A stretch of DNA of 12,547 bases from positions 1 to 12,547 of the forward strand of contig CAMLQS010000129.1 of NCBI GenBank assembly GCA_946482165.1, read 5' to 3'. Below the pieces are notes generated by a model. The model was not told where the DNA came from and did no database searches. It saw nothing but the letters and a program-made list of their open reading frames with translations. Positions 1-8,079 of this stretch are shown here, one piece after another. The translations under genes were made by a program, and so were the position numbers. Every line of letters starts with the position of its first letter. Position 1 is the stretch's first letter. Origin of the DNA: an uncultured Verrucomicrobiota bacterium (GTDB lineage Bacteria; Verrucomicrobiota; Verrucomicrobiae; Opitutales; Opitutaceae).

Positions 1-1657
1 CGCCCTCTCCGCGCTCCTCGCCCTCCCATCGCTCATGCAGGCATCCGCCCCCAGCTCCCTCCAACCCGCCGTCATCGTAAACACCGCCGCCGAACCCGTG
101 GCCCCGGGCAAATTCGCCCCGTCCTGGGACTCGCTCAAACAATACGAGGTCCCCGAGTGGTTCCGCGACGCCAAGTTCGGCATCTGGGCCCACTGGGGTC
201 CGCAGTGCCAGCCCGGCCGCGGCGACTGGTATGCGCGCCACATGTATCTCGAGGACGGCCCGCTCTGGGGCACCAACGTCACCGCCTCCCACCGCGAGAC
301 CTACGGCCACCCATCGAAAGCCGGTTTCAAGGACGTCATCCACGCCTGGAAGGCCGAAAAATGGGCCCCCGAAAAACTCGTCGCCCTCTACAAGCGCGCC
401 GGCGCGAAATACTTTTTCGCGATGGCCAACCACCACGACAACCTCGACATGTGGGACTCGAAATACCAGTCGTGGAACACCCTCCGCGTCGGCCCGGAGA
501 AAAACATCATCGCCGGCTGGGAAAAGGCCGCCCGCGCCAACGGCCTCAAGTTCGGCGTCAGCGTCCACGCCTCCCACGCCTGGAGCTGGTATGAGCCCTC
601 GCAGGGCGCCGACAAAAAAGGCCCGTATTCGGGTATCCCCTACGACGGAAAGCTCACCGCCGCCGACGGCAAGGGAACCTGGTGGGAGGGCCTCGACCCG
701 CAGGAGCTCTACGAACAACGCCACGCGCCCATCGCCAACTTCGACGATCCCAAGACCATCCACGCCATCTGGGAATGGTTCAACGGCGTCACGCCCCCCG
801 ACCAGGCCTACTGCGACAAGTTCTACAACCGCACCATCGACCTGATTAACAAATACCAGCCCGACCTCGTCTACTTCGACGACACCGCCCTCCCCCTCTG
901 GCCCGCCAGCGACGCCGGCCTGAAGATCGCCGCGCACTTCTACAACCGCAACAACACCTGGCGCGGCGACGACGGCGTGCTCTTCGGCAAGGTTCTCGAG
1001 CCCGACCAGAAAGACTGCATGGCCCTCGACATCGAACGCGGTCGCAGCCACGTCATCGAGCCCCTCCCCTGGCAGACCGACACCTGCCTCGGCGACTGGC
1101 ACTACAACACCGACGTCCGCGACCGCCACGGCTACAAGGACGCCCGCACCGTCGTCCACACCCTCATCGACGTCGTCAGCAAAAACGGCAACCTCCTCCT
1201 CAACGTCCCGCTTAACGGCGACGGCGAGCCCGATGCCATCGAGATCGCCATCGTCGAAGGCATCGCCGCCTGGATGCAGATCAACCAGGAGGCCATCCAC
1301 GGCACCCGCCCCTGGAAAGTCCTCGGCGAAGGCCCGCAGATGGCCGCCTCCGAAACGGGCAGCGGCGGCAATTTCAACGAGCACAACATCAAACCCTTCA
1401 CCGCCGAGGACGTCCGCTTCACCGTCAAGGGCGGCAAGCTCTACGCCTTCCTCATGGGCGCGCCGAAGAGCGCCGTGAGCATCAAATCCCTCGGCTCCGC
1501 CGCCGGCCTCCTCGACGCCCCCGTCGCCTCCGTCCGCCTGATCGGCTCCGACGAGAAACCCGTCTGGTCGCAAAGCGCCGAGGCCCTGACCATCGAGGCG
1601 CCCGCTTCCGTGCCCAACGAGATAGCCGCCGTGTTCGAAATCATCCTCCGCGACTGA
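1..1657 (+). CDS. GH29 alpha-L-fucosidase, secreted; 5' end outside window
   Basis: Likely removes terminal alpha-L-fucose from wall glycans outside the cytoplasm. The reading frame is open from base 2, and the codons before the first in-window ATG (35) read A-L-S-A-L-L-A-L-P-S-L-M-Q-A-S-A. This is the hydrophobic core and cleavage region of a signal peptide, so the ATG at 35 is internal and the true start lies upstream. Numbered from that ATG, GH29 hallmarks follow: WFRDAKFGIWAHWG near residues 42-55, AKYFFAMANHHDN near 124-136, and PDLVYFDD near 276-283. D282 (bases 878-880) sits where the family nucleophile lies. Then come PWQTDTCLGDWHY and VSKNGNLLLNVP, and a beta-rich C-terminal domain from about 450 to 540. 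The acid/base residue cannot be assigned by eye. Stop TGA is at 1655-1657. The family call is firm. The substrate is inferred; fucosylated xyloglucan or L-galactose-bearing glycans are possible. Confidence 0.93.
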   Translation, partial: ALSALLALPSLMQASAPSSLQPAVIVNTAAEPVAPGKFAPSWDSLKQYEVPEWFRDAKFGIWAHWGPQCQPGRGDWYARHMYLEDGPLWGTNVTASHRETYGHPSKAGFKDVIHAWKAEKWAPEKLVALYKRAGAKYFFAMANHHDNLDMWDSKYQSWNTLRVGPEKNIIAGWEKAARANGLKFGVSVHASHAWSWYEPSQGADKKGPYSGIPYDGKLTAADGKGTWWEGLDPQELYEQRHAPIANFDDPKTIHAIWEWFNGVTPPDQAYCDKFYNRTIDLINKYQPDLVYFDDTALPLWPASDAGLKIAAHFYNRNNTWRGDDGVLFGKVLEPDQKDCMALDIERGRSHVIEPLPWQTDTCLGDWHYNTDVRDRHGYKDARTVVHTLIDVVSKNGNLLLNVPLNGDGEPDAIEIAIVEGIAAWMQINQEAIHGTRPWKVLGEGPQMAASETGSGGNFNEHNIKPFTAEDVRFTVKGGKLYAFLMGAPKSAVSIKSLGSAAGLLDAPVASVRLIGSDEKPVWSQSAEALTIEAPASVPNEIAAVFEIILRD

Positions 1658-1662
1658 GCCCA

Positions 1663-1739
1663 TTAAGGTGGACCGGCGGGTCCCTCCGCTCGTCGACGCG
1701 TGCGCAAGCACGCGCCCACCCACCCGCGGTGCCGTTTAA
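1663..1739. repeat. Imperfect palindromic element with TTAA at both ends (REP- or MITE-like candidate)
   Basis: This fills most of the 122-bp gap between the fucosidase and the esterase-GH62 gene. TTAA (1663-1666) and TTAA (1736-1739) bound it. Inside, ACCGGCGGGT (1672-1681) pairs with ACCCGCGGT (1722-1730) over nine base pairs with one bulged G. Nested within is a perfect 7-bp hairpin at 1697-1714 closed by a GCAA loop. The whole can fold as a bent stem with a terminal hairpin. There is no T-run, so it does not look like a simple intrinsic terminator. No second copy occurs in this window, so calling it a dispersed repeat is inference from its structure. A GTG at 1729 that could start the next gene lies inside the element. 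Confidence 0.4.
1697..1714 (+). other. 7-bp hairpin with GCAA (GNRA-type) tetraloop
   Basis: CGCGTGC (1697-1703) and GCACGCG (1708-1714) are exact reverse complements around GCAA (1704-1707). An all-GC-rich stem closed by a GNRA tetraloop would be very stable in RNA. It lies 40 bases after the fucosidase stop and 65 before the preferred start of the next gene. It could protect mRNA ends or mark a processing site between cistrons. A terminator role is less likely because no U-tract follows. Confidence 0.5.
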
Positions 1740-1779
1740 CCCTACGACAAAGCCCTCCCCCCATCCGCCCCCTTCCCCC

Positions 1780-3642
1780 GTGCATTCGCTCCTCCCCCGC
1801 TCCCTCATCCTGTTCGCACTCGTCTCCCTGGCCTCGTTCCGGCTCGCCGCCGCGCCCGCCGAACCCGCCCCCCTGTGGCCGGACGGCGCGCCCGGCGCGC
1901 TCGGAACCGAACCCAAAGACATCCCCACACTCGCCCGCTACGCGCCGGCCGAGAGCGCCGCCAACGGCGCCACCCTGCTCGTCCTTCCCGGCGGCGGTTA
2001 CCACGGCCTCGCCGGCCACGAGGGCGAGAACTACGCCCGCTGGTTCGCCGCCCGCGGCGTCACCGCCTACGTCCTCAAATACCGCCTCGGCTCCGCCGGC
2101 TACCGCCACCCCGTCATGCTCCAAGACGCCGCCCGCGCCTTGCGCACGATCCGCGCGCGAGCCCGCGCCGAGGGCCTCGATCCTGCGCGCATCGGCATCA
2201 TCGGCTCCTCCGCCGGCGGCCACCTCGCCTCGACCCTGCTCACCCACTTCGACGCCGGCCGGACCGACGCCGCCGACCCGATCGAGCGCGAGAGCTCCCG
2301 CCCCGACCTCGGCATTCTCTGCTACCCGGTCGTCACGATGGGCGAGTTCACCCACGGCGGCTCGAAATACCACCTCCTCGACCACAGCCCGTCGCCGGAG
2401 CTCGTCCGTCTCCTTTCCAACGAGACCCAGGTGACGGGCGACACGCCCCCCTGCTTCATCTGGCACACGGTCGAGGACAAGACCGTGCCGGTGGAAAACA
2501 GCCTCCAATTCGCCGCAGCGCTCCGCCGCGCCGGCGTGCCCTTCGAGCTGCACCTCTACGAAAAAGGCGGCCACGGCCTCGGCCTCGGCTGGCCCGGCGC
2601 CCCCATCGAGGGCTGGCCCGAGGCCTGCCTCGCCTGGCTGAAAGGCCGGGGCTTCCTGACCGCGCCCGCCCCGCTCGTCTCCCGAAGCTGGACCACCACC
2701 GGGCCGCTCGTCCATCCGACGGCCGACGAGCGCCATCCCATCGTCGCCGTGAAAGACCCCTCCGTCGTCTTCCACGACGGCCGCTGGCACGTCTTCGCCA
2801 CCACCGCCGCCACGACCGGCGCCTGGGGCATGGCCCATTTCAGTTTCTCCAGTTGGGACGAGGCGCCGCGGGCCAAGCCCTTCCATCTCGACGACAATCC
2901 GAACCTCGCCGGCTACAACTGCGCCCCGCAGGTCTTCTACTTCCGGCCGCAAAAGAAGTGGTATCTGATCTTCCAGTCGCCGCAGCCGCGCTTTTCGACG
3001 ACCGATGACATCACGGACCCCATGTCGTGGAGCGCGCCGCAGCCCTTTTTCGCGGGCACGCCGAAGAGCGTCGTCGAGGGCTGGCTCGACTACTGGATCA
3101 TCTGCGACGACACTCACGCGTATTTGTTCTTCCCCGACGACAATGGCCGCCTCTACCGCAGCCGCACGCGCATCGAGGACTTCCCGCGCGGCTTCGACGA
3201 ACCCGTCGTCGTCATGCACAAGGCCAAGAACGACCTCTTCGAGGGCTCCTGCGTCTATCGCATCCAGGGATCCAATCAGTTCCTCCTCCTCGTCGAGTGC
3301 ATCGGAAAACACGGCCCCCGCTACTACCGCGCCTGGGTGGCCGACCGCCTCGACGGCGAGTGGAAACCGCTGCCCGGCGCCGACACCGAGGCGACGCCCT
3401 TCGCGGGCGACGCCAACGTGCGCACGAGCGACGGCACCCCGCTCTGGGCCGAAGGAGTCAGCCACGGCGAACTCCTCCGCGAAGGCAGTGACGAGACCAT
3501 GACGGTCGACCCGAAAAACCTGCGCCTCCTCTACCAGGGCCTCCCTCGCGGCACCCGCGAGCCCAACTACGTCCTCCTCCCCTACCGACTCGCGCTCTTG
3601 AAGCCCGCCCCCGCCGTTCCCTCAGCTCCGCCCCGCCAATGA
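1780..3642 (+). CDS. Bifunctional carbohydrate esterase - GH62 alpha-L-arabinofuranosidase, secreted
   Basis: One unbroken frame carries two enzymes (620 aa from GTG 1780). Residues about 1-25 are a signal peptide (core LILFALVSLASF, cleavage near RLAAA). Residues about 30-290 are an alpha/beta hydrolase of the acetyl-xylan-esterase-like type: LWPDGAPGA entry, PGGGYHGLA oxyanion loop, nucleophile S144 in GSSAGGH, D233 in VEDKTVPVEN and H265 in KGGHGLGL. After a linker of only about ten residues, residues about 300-610 match GH62: D326 (VKDPSVV), D437 (WLDYWIICDD), E488 (LFEGSCVY), and the late SHGELLRE / ETMTVDP / LLYQG block. The expected roles are removing O-acetyl groups and alpha-1,2/1,3-arabinofuranose from arabinoxylan. 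An in-frame GTG at 1729 gives 17 more residues, but those are Pro-rich and partly inside the palindromic element, so 1780 is preferred. The stop overlaps the next start. Confidence 0.92.
   Translation: MHSLLPRSLILFALVSLASFRLAAAPAEPAPLWPDGAPGALGTEPKDIPTLARYAPAESAANGATLLVLPGGGYHGLAGHEGENYARWFAARGVTAYVLKYRLGSAGYRHPVMLQDAARALRTIRARARAEGLDPARIGIIGSSAGGHLASTLLTHFDAGRTDAADPIERESSRPDLGILCYPVVTMGEFTHGGSKYHLLDHSPSPELVRLLSNETQVTGDTPPCFIWHTVEDKTVPVENSLQFAAALRRAGVPFELHLYEKGGHGLGLGWPGAPIEGWPEACLAWLKGRGFLTAPAPLVSRSWTTTGPLVHPTADERHPIVAVKDPSVVFHDGRWHVFATTAATTGAWGMAHFSFSSWDEAPRAKPFHLDDNPNLAGYNCAPQVFYFRPQKKWYLIFQSPQPRFSTTDDITDPMSWSAPQPFFAGTPKSVVEGWLDYWIICDDTHAYLFFPDDNGRLYRSRTRIEDFPRGFDEPVVVMHKAKNDLFEGSCVYRIQGSNQFLLLVECIGKHGPRYYRAWVADRLDGEWKPLPGADTEATPFAGDANVRTSDGTPLWAEGVSHGELLREGSDETMTVDPKNLRLLYQGLPRGTREPNYVLLPYRLALLKPAPAVPSAPPRQ
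3639..3642 (+). promoter_or_regulatory. ATGA stop-start overlap coupling the esterase-GH62 and GH127 genes
   Basis: The start ATG of the GH127 gene (3639-3641) shares bases with the stop TGA (3640-3642) of the preceding gene. Such overlaps usually mean translation by termination-reinitiation from one mRNA. No purine-rich ribosome-binding motif precedes the ATG; the upstream bases are C-rich, so coupling may be the main way this start is used. Confidence 0.75.
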
Positions 3643-6026
3643 GATCTTGGCCCCTTGTGATTGTCTGCCTTGCCGCCGGGCTCGCCACCTCCGCTCAGGC
3701 CGAACCGCCCGCCGGCTCTGTCGAGATGGTGGACGCGTCCCGCGTGCGGCTGCTCCCCGGCAGTCCGTTCCATGACCGGCAGGAATTGCACCGCACCGGC
3801 TACGTCGGCCGGCTCGAACCCGACCGCCTGCTCTTCCCCTACCGCAAGCTGGCCGGCCTGCCCCAGCCCGCCGGCGTCACCGCCGGCTACGAAGGCTGGG
3901 ATAGCGGCTTCATCAAGGGACACATGGCCGGCCACTACCTCTCCGCCGCCTCCCGCATGGCCGCCGCCACCGGCGACGAGTCCTTTCGCACGAATGCCGA
4001 CTACCTCGTCGCCGAGCTCGCCAAGTGCCAGCAGGCGCTGAACCAGGACGGCTACCTCGCCGCATTTTCCTCCGTCGCCCTCGACTGGCAGGAAGGCACC
4101 GCCAGGGACTCGGGCGGCATCGTCGTGCCCTACTACACGATCCACAAGATCATGGCGGGCCTCGTGGACGCCCATCGCTACCTCGACAACCAGCAGGCTC
4201 TCGACGTTGCGCTGAAGATGTCGGCCTACCTTCAGAGGCGCCTCCTCGCCCTCCCGCCCGACCAGATCGAGCGCATGTTCCGCACCGATCATAGCCGCAA
4301 CCCGCAGACCGAGTTCGGCGGCATGGCCGACGCGCTCTCCGAACTGTATTCAATCACCGGCGACAAAAGCCATCTCGCACTCGCCGCGCTCTTCAACCGT
4401 CCCTGGCTGATCGACCCGCTCGCCGCCGGCGAGGACCGCTTAAAATTTCTCCACGCCAACACCCACGTCGCCCAGTTGGCCGGCATCGCCCGTCACGCCA
4501 ACCTCACGGGTGACGCCGCCAACACCCGCGCCTCGGAGAACGCTTGGGAGATCGTCACCCGCCACCACTCCTTCGCCATCGGCGGCAACTCCTACAAGGA
4601 ATGGTTCGACGGCCCCGACGTCGAGGCCGGCCCGTCCATCCACGACGGCAAACGCCTGCCGCCCACCACCGCCGAGAGCTGCAACACGCAAAACATGCTG
4701 AAGCTCACCGCGCGTCTCATCGAACGCACGCCGGGCCGCGCCGACCACGCCGACTACTTCGAACGCGCCCTCTACAACCACCTCCTCGCCACCATCGCCC
4801 CCGACACCGGCGCGATGACCTATTTCACACCCCTTCATGGCGATTTCCGCACCTACCTCGACGGCACCCACTGCTGCGTCGGCTCGGGCATCGAAAACAC
4901 CGCCCGCTATAACGAGGGCATCTACTTCCAACGCCCCGGCAACCTCTGGGTAAATCTCTACATCCCGTCGGCCCTCGACTGGAGCACCCAAGGCCTCGCG
5001 ATCAAACAAGAAGGTTTTCCGCCCCTCACCGACACGGTTCGCCTGACCATCGTCCGCGCCGACCGCCCCGTCGAAACCACGCTGCACCTGCGCGTTCCCG
5101 GCTGGTTGTCCGGCCCCGTCGCGCTGTCCATAAACGGCCGCCCGCAACCCGCCACCGCCACGCCGTCCGGCTATCTCGCCGTGAAACGCGTCTGGCGGAC
5201 CGGCGACGTCGTCGCCCTCACGCTTCCCTCCGCGCTCCGCCTCGAACGCGCCAAGGACGTCCCCACCCTGGTTTCCGTTTTCTATGGCCCCGTGCTCCTC
5301 GCCGGTCGCCTGGGCAACGACGGCATGCCCGGGGATTTCGCCGACAAAGACGCCTACCTCAAACTCCCGCCCGCGCCCGTGCCCGCCATCGTCACCCCGT
5401 CGGCCAATCCCGCCGATTGGCTGACCCTCGCCGACGCCTCCACGCTGACGTTCAAGGCGCACGACGCCGGACCCGCCTCCGGCCTCGTGTTCCAGCCACT
5501 CTACGCCGTGCATCACGAGCGCTACTCGGTGTATTGGGAACTCACCGACACCGCTCCCCCGGCTTCGTCCGCCTCGTCTCCCACGACTCCGCCCCAGCCC
5601 ACGCCCCCGGAAGACGCCTCGGCGCTCGACCGCGTCCTCGTTGGCGACGACGCCTCGGAACGCGCCCACGACTTGTCGGCGGAGCAGAGCGAAACCGGCC
5701 GCGTTTCCAACTACGCCTGGCGCGATGCCGCCCCGAACGGAGCCTTTTCCTACGTGCTCGCGCTCCCGAAATCTCCCGCGGCCACCCTCATCTGCACCTA
5801 CTGGGGCGGCGACCGCGGCCGCACCTTCGACGTCGTGGTCAACGGCGTGGTCGTCGCCACGCAAACCCTCGAAGGCCGCCAGCCGGGCAAAGCGATCGAA
5901 GTCACCTACCCGCTCCCGCCCGATTCGCTCACCGGTCAGCAAAATCTCACCGTGCGCTTCCAAGGCACGGGCAAAGGCCGCGTCGGCGGACTCCTCGGGC
6001 TCCGCCTCGAACCGCCCCGCCCTTGA
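3639..6026 (+). CDS. GH127 beta-L-arabinofuranosidase-like enzyme with C-terminal DUF6805-like domain, secreted
   Basis: The 795-aa protein starts with a short signal peptide (core PLVIVCLAAGLATSAQA). GH127 features run in order: PGSPFHDRQELH near residue 43, GWDSGFIKGHMAGHYLSA near 87, VPYYTIHKIMAGLVDAHRY near 165, then GGNSYKEWF with E321 as likely acid/base. E346 and C348 in TTAESCNTQ, with C412 and C413 in THCCVGSGIEN, match the zinc-binding set of the family; C412 fits the unusual cysteine nucleophile. After the (alpha/alpha)6 barrel come beta domains, a Pro/Ser/Thr-rich insert near residues 637-660, and a terminal beta-sandwich (about 660-795) resembling DUF6805. Known members release beta-L-arabinofuranose, for example from hydroxyproline-linked arabinan; others act on unusual pectic sugars, so the substrate is open. 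All key residues are present. Confidence 0.92.
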   Translation: MRSWPLVIVCLAAGLATSAQAEPPAGSVEMVDASRVRLLPGSPFHDRQELHRTGYVGRLEPDRLLFPYRKLAGLPQPAGVTAGYEGWDSGFIKGHMAGHYLSAASRMAAATGDESFRTNADYLVAELAKCQQALNQDGYLAAFSSVALDWQEGTARDSGGIVVPYYTIHKIMAGLVDAHRYLDNQQALDVALKMSAYLQRRLLALPPDQIERMFRTDHSRNPQTEFGGMADALSELYSITGDKSHLALAALFNRPWLIDPLAAGEDRLKFLHANTHVAQLAGIARHANLTGDAANTRASENAWEIVTRHHSFAIGGNSYKEWFDGPDVEAGPSIHDGKRLPPTTAESCNTQNMLKLTARLIERTPGRADHADYFERALYNHLLATIAPDTGAMTYFTPLHGDFRTYLDGTHCCVGSGIENTARYNEGIYFQRPGNLWVNLYIPSALDWSTQGLAIKQEGFPPLTDTVRLTIVRADRPVETTLHLRVPGWLSGPVALSINGRPQPATATPSGYLAVKRVWRTGDVVALTLPSALRLERAKDVPTLVSVFYGPVLLAGRLGNDGMPGDFADKDAYLKLPPAPVPAIVTPSANPADWLTLADASTLTFKAHDAGPASGLVFQPLYAVHHERYSVYWELTDTAPPASSASSPTTPPQPTPPEDASALDRVLVGDDASERAHDLSAEQSETGRVSNYAWRDAAPNGAFSYVLALPKSPAATLICTYWGGDRGRTFDVVVNGVVVATQTLEGRQPGKAIEVTYPLPPDSLTGQQNLTVRFQGTGKGRVGGLLGLRLEPPRP

Positions 6027-6037
6027 CCCTTTTCCCA

Positions 6038-8053
6038 ATGCGTATCCTCACCCTCATTACCGCCTCCGCCCTGCTGGCTTCGTTGGTGTCCGCCGCCGAA
6101 CACCGCGTGAACTCGCCTGACGGCAAACTCGCGCTGGTCGTCTCCGACGACGCCGGCCTTCGCTACCGCGTCGAGCTCGACGGCAAGCCCCTCCTCGCCG
6201 ATTCCGTCCTCGGTCTCGACTTCGCCGACGGCGCCACCCTCGGCCCCGCCGCCAAAATCACCGGCACCAAGAAAGCGTCCCGCAAAACCACCTGGGACAA
6301 CCCGCTCGGCCAACGCCGCACCGTGCCGGACCGCTTCCGCGAGCTTCGCGTCACTCTGAGCGAAGGCGCCAACCCCGTCCGCACCTTCGCCCTCGTGGCC
6401 CGCGCCTACGATGACGGCGTCGCGTTCCGCTACGATCTCCCCGAAGCCTCCGGCCTCGGCGAATTCACCCTTCGACGCGAACTCACCGAGTTCCGCTTCC
6501 CGGCCGACCACCGCGCCTGGGCCGGCATGGAATCCGCCTGCGCCGAAAACACCTACCTCGAACGCAAGCTCTCCGACATTCCCGCAAAAACCTCCGAGAG
6601 CTGGCGCCCCGGCCAGGCCTACCGCTCCGTCCTGCCCCTCCTTGTCGAAACGCCCGCCGCCCACGTCGCGGTCGCCGAGTCCGACCTCCTCGACTGGGCC
6701 GGCCTCTTTCTCGCCGGCACCGGCGAAACCGCCGTCCGCGCCGAACTCGCCCCGCGCCAGGACGGGCGCGGCGCCGTCGTCGGTCGCGTCCCCATGCTCA
6801 GCCCTTGGCGCGTCCTCATGGTCGGCCGCGGCGCCGGCGATCTCGTGACGAACGACCTCGTCGCCACCCTCGCCACACCCTCCCGAGTCGCCGATTCCTC
6901 CTGGGTCAAGCCCGGCGTCAGCGCCTGGGACGCCTGGTGGACCGGCGTCAATCCCTCCCAGCCAAACCACACCGCCGTCCTGGCCCGCGGCGACAACCGC
7001 TCCCATCGCGAATACATCGATTTCGCCGCCGAGATGGGTTGGCCCTACCAACTCGTGGACTGGTTTTGGTATCGGCACATGACCGATTGGAACAAGAGCC
7101 TCTTCTCCCCGCCCAATCGGCCCTCCGGCGACTTCACCCAATCCGTTCCCGACATCGATGTGCCCGCCTTGGTCGCCCACGCGCGTGCCAAAAACGTGAA
7201 GCTCTTCATCTGGGGCCATTCCCTCGATCTCCAGACCGCCGGCATAGACAAGACCCTCGGCTATCTCGCATCGCTCGGCGTGGCCGGCGTGAAGATCGAC
7301 TTCATCAACAGCGACTCCCAGGAAGCCGTCCAGTGGTGCGTCCAAGTGCTCGAAGCCGCCGCCCGCCACCGCCTCATGGTCAACTTCCACGGCGCCTACA
7401 AACCCACCGGCCTCGCCCGCACCTACCCCAATTTCATCACCCAGGAAGGTGTATTGGGCAACGAATACAACAAGCTCGGCGGCAGCGTCACCGCGCGCCA
7501 CACCCTCATCCTGCCCTTCACCCGCGGTCTCCTCGGCCCGATGGACTACACCCCCGGCGGTTTTCTCAACCGCACCCAGTCCGCGTTCAAGGTCACCTAT
7601 CCCGCCGAGGTCATTGGCACCCGCGCCCGCCAGCTCGCCATGACGGTAGTCTATCGCAGCCCCCTGCTCGTCCTCTGCGACAGCCCCGCCAATTACCGGG
7701 GCCAGCCCGGCGTCGAGTTCTTCCGCGACCTCCCGACCGTCTGGGACGAAAGCGTCGTCCTCTCCGCCGAGGTCGGCAAACACCTCGTCATCGCCCGCCG
7801 CTCCGGCCAGCGCTGGTTTATCGCCGCGATGAACGGCGACGACGCCCTCGCGGTGGACGTTTCCCTCGCCGCCCTCGGCCTCAAGGGCCGCGGCTGGCAA
7901 CTGCGGGAATTCGCCGACGGCGCCGACCCCGCCGCGCCCGAAACCGTGGTCGAAACCACCCGCGATATCGGCAAAGCCCGCACGCTCACGCTCCGCCTCG
8001 TTCCCGGCGGTGGCTACGCCGCCATACTGAGCCCGACGCCCCCGGCACCATGA
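6038..8053 (+). CDS. GH97 glycoside hydrolase, retaining alpha-galactosidase-type subgroup, secreted
   Basis: The start ATG at 6038, 11 bases after the GH127 stop, gives 671 aa with a clean signal peptide (MRILTLITASALLASLVSA). The frame stays open further upstream, but only as an overlap inside GH127. Residues about 20-275 form the N-terminal beta-sandwich, about 285-560 the barrel beginning at KPGVSAWDAWWTG, and about 570-665 a C-terminal beta domain. D421 in GVKIDF and E476 in GNEYNK are 55 residues apart, the same spacing as the nucleophile and acid/base of the retaining Bacteroides alpha-galactosidase BtGH97b. G452 in NFHGAYKPTG occupies the place, 24 residues before the acid, where inverting SusB-type alpha-glucosidases carry a catalytic glutamate. 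This favours retaining chemistry on alpha-galactosides, or on beta-L-arabinopyranosides as known for some GH97 members, over starch. The stop overlaps a mini-ORF start. Confidence 0.92.
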   Translation: MRILTLITASALLASLVSAAEHRVNSPDGKLALVVSDDAGLRYRVELDGKPLLADSVLGLDFADGATLGPAAKITGTKKASRKTTWDNPLGQRRTVPDRFRELRVTLSEGANPVRTFALVARAYDDGVAFRYDLPEASGLGEFTLRRELTEFRFPADHRAWAGMESACAENTYLERKLSDIPAKTSESWRPGQAYRSVLPLLVETPAAHVAVAESDLLDWAGLFLAGTGETAVRAELAPRQDGRGAVVGRVPMLSPWRVLMVGRGAGDLVTNDLVATLATPSRVADSSWVKPGVSAWDAWWTGVNPSQPNHTAVLARGDNRSHREYIDFAAEMGWPYQLVDWFWYRHMTDWNKSLFSPPNRPSGDFTQSVPDIDVPALVAHARAKNVKLFIWGHSLDLQTAGIDKTLGYLASLGVAGVKIDFINSDSQEAVQWCVQVLEAAARHRLMVNFHGAYKPTGLARTYPNFITQEGVLGNEYNKLGGSVTARHTLILPFTRGLLGPMDYTPGGFLNRTQSAFKVTYPAEVIGTRARQLAMTVVYRSPLLVLCDSPANYRGQPGVEFFRDLPTVWDESVVLSAEVGKHLVIARRSGQRWFIAAMNGDDALAVDVSLAALGLKGRGWQLREFADGADPAAPETVVETTRDIGKARTLTLRLVPGGGYAAILSPTPPAP

Positions 8054-8079
8054 ACCCATCTCTCGCTTCCCCTGTATGA
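8050..8079 (+). other. Nine-codon mini-ORF bridging GH97 and GH74 by ATGA overlaps at both ends
   Basis: ATG at 8050-8052 overlaps the GH97 stop (8051-8053). The frame encodes M-N-P-S-L-A-S-P-V and stops at TGA 8077-8079, which overlaps the GH74 ATG (8076-8078). Both junctions carry the same eight bases, ATGAACCC, 26 bp apart. It could relay ribosomes from GH97 to GH74 by two rounds of reinitiation. It could equally be a leftover of a small duplication that moved the GH74 start. No function for the peptide is claimed. Confidence 0.3.

Noticed and set aside
1697..1714. Rho-independent terminator
   Set aside because: The hairpin is strong but no T-run follows; the next bases are CCCACCCACCCG.
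1729..1779. GTG at 1729 as start of the esterase-GH62 gene
   Set aside because: It adds Pro-rich residues before the signal peptide and lies within the palindromic element. The GTG at 1780 gives a normal N-region.
2600..2740. Frameshift or annotation fusion between the esterase and GH62 parts
   Set aside because: The frame is continuous through the junction with sensible residues (GRGFLTAPAPLVSRSW) and both domains complete, so a true fusion is the simpler reading.
1663..3465. 600-residue open frame on the - strand
   Set aside because: Its product is a low-complexity G/A/R/E-rich sequence with no recognisable motif, and it mirrors the esterase-GH62 gene. It arises because C-ended codons on the + strand remove stops from the complementary frame.
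5417..6037. Upstream extension of the GH97 frame to 5417
   Set aside because: The extra part is Arg/Pro-rich shadow sequence inside GH127. The ATG at 6038 starts directly with a signal peptide.
4440..6038. 532-residue open frame on the - strand
   Set aside because: It mirrors GH127, whose zinc and nucleophile residues are all intact on the + strand.
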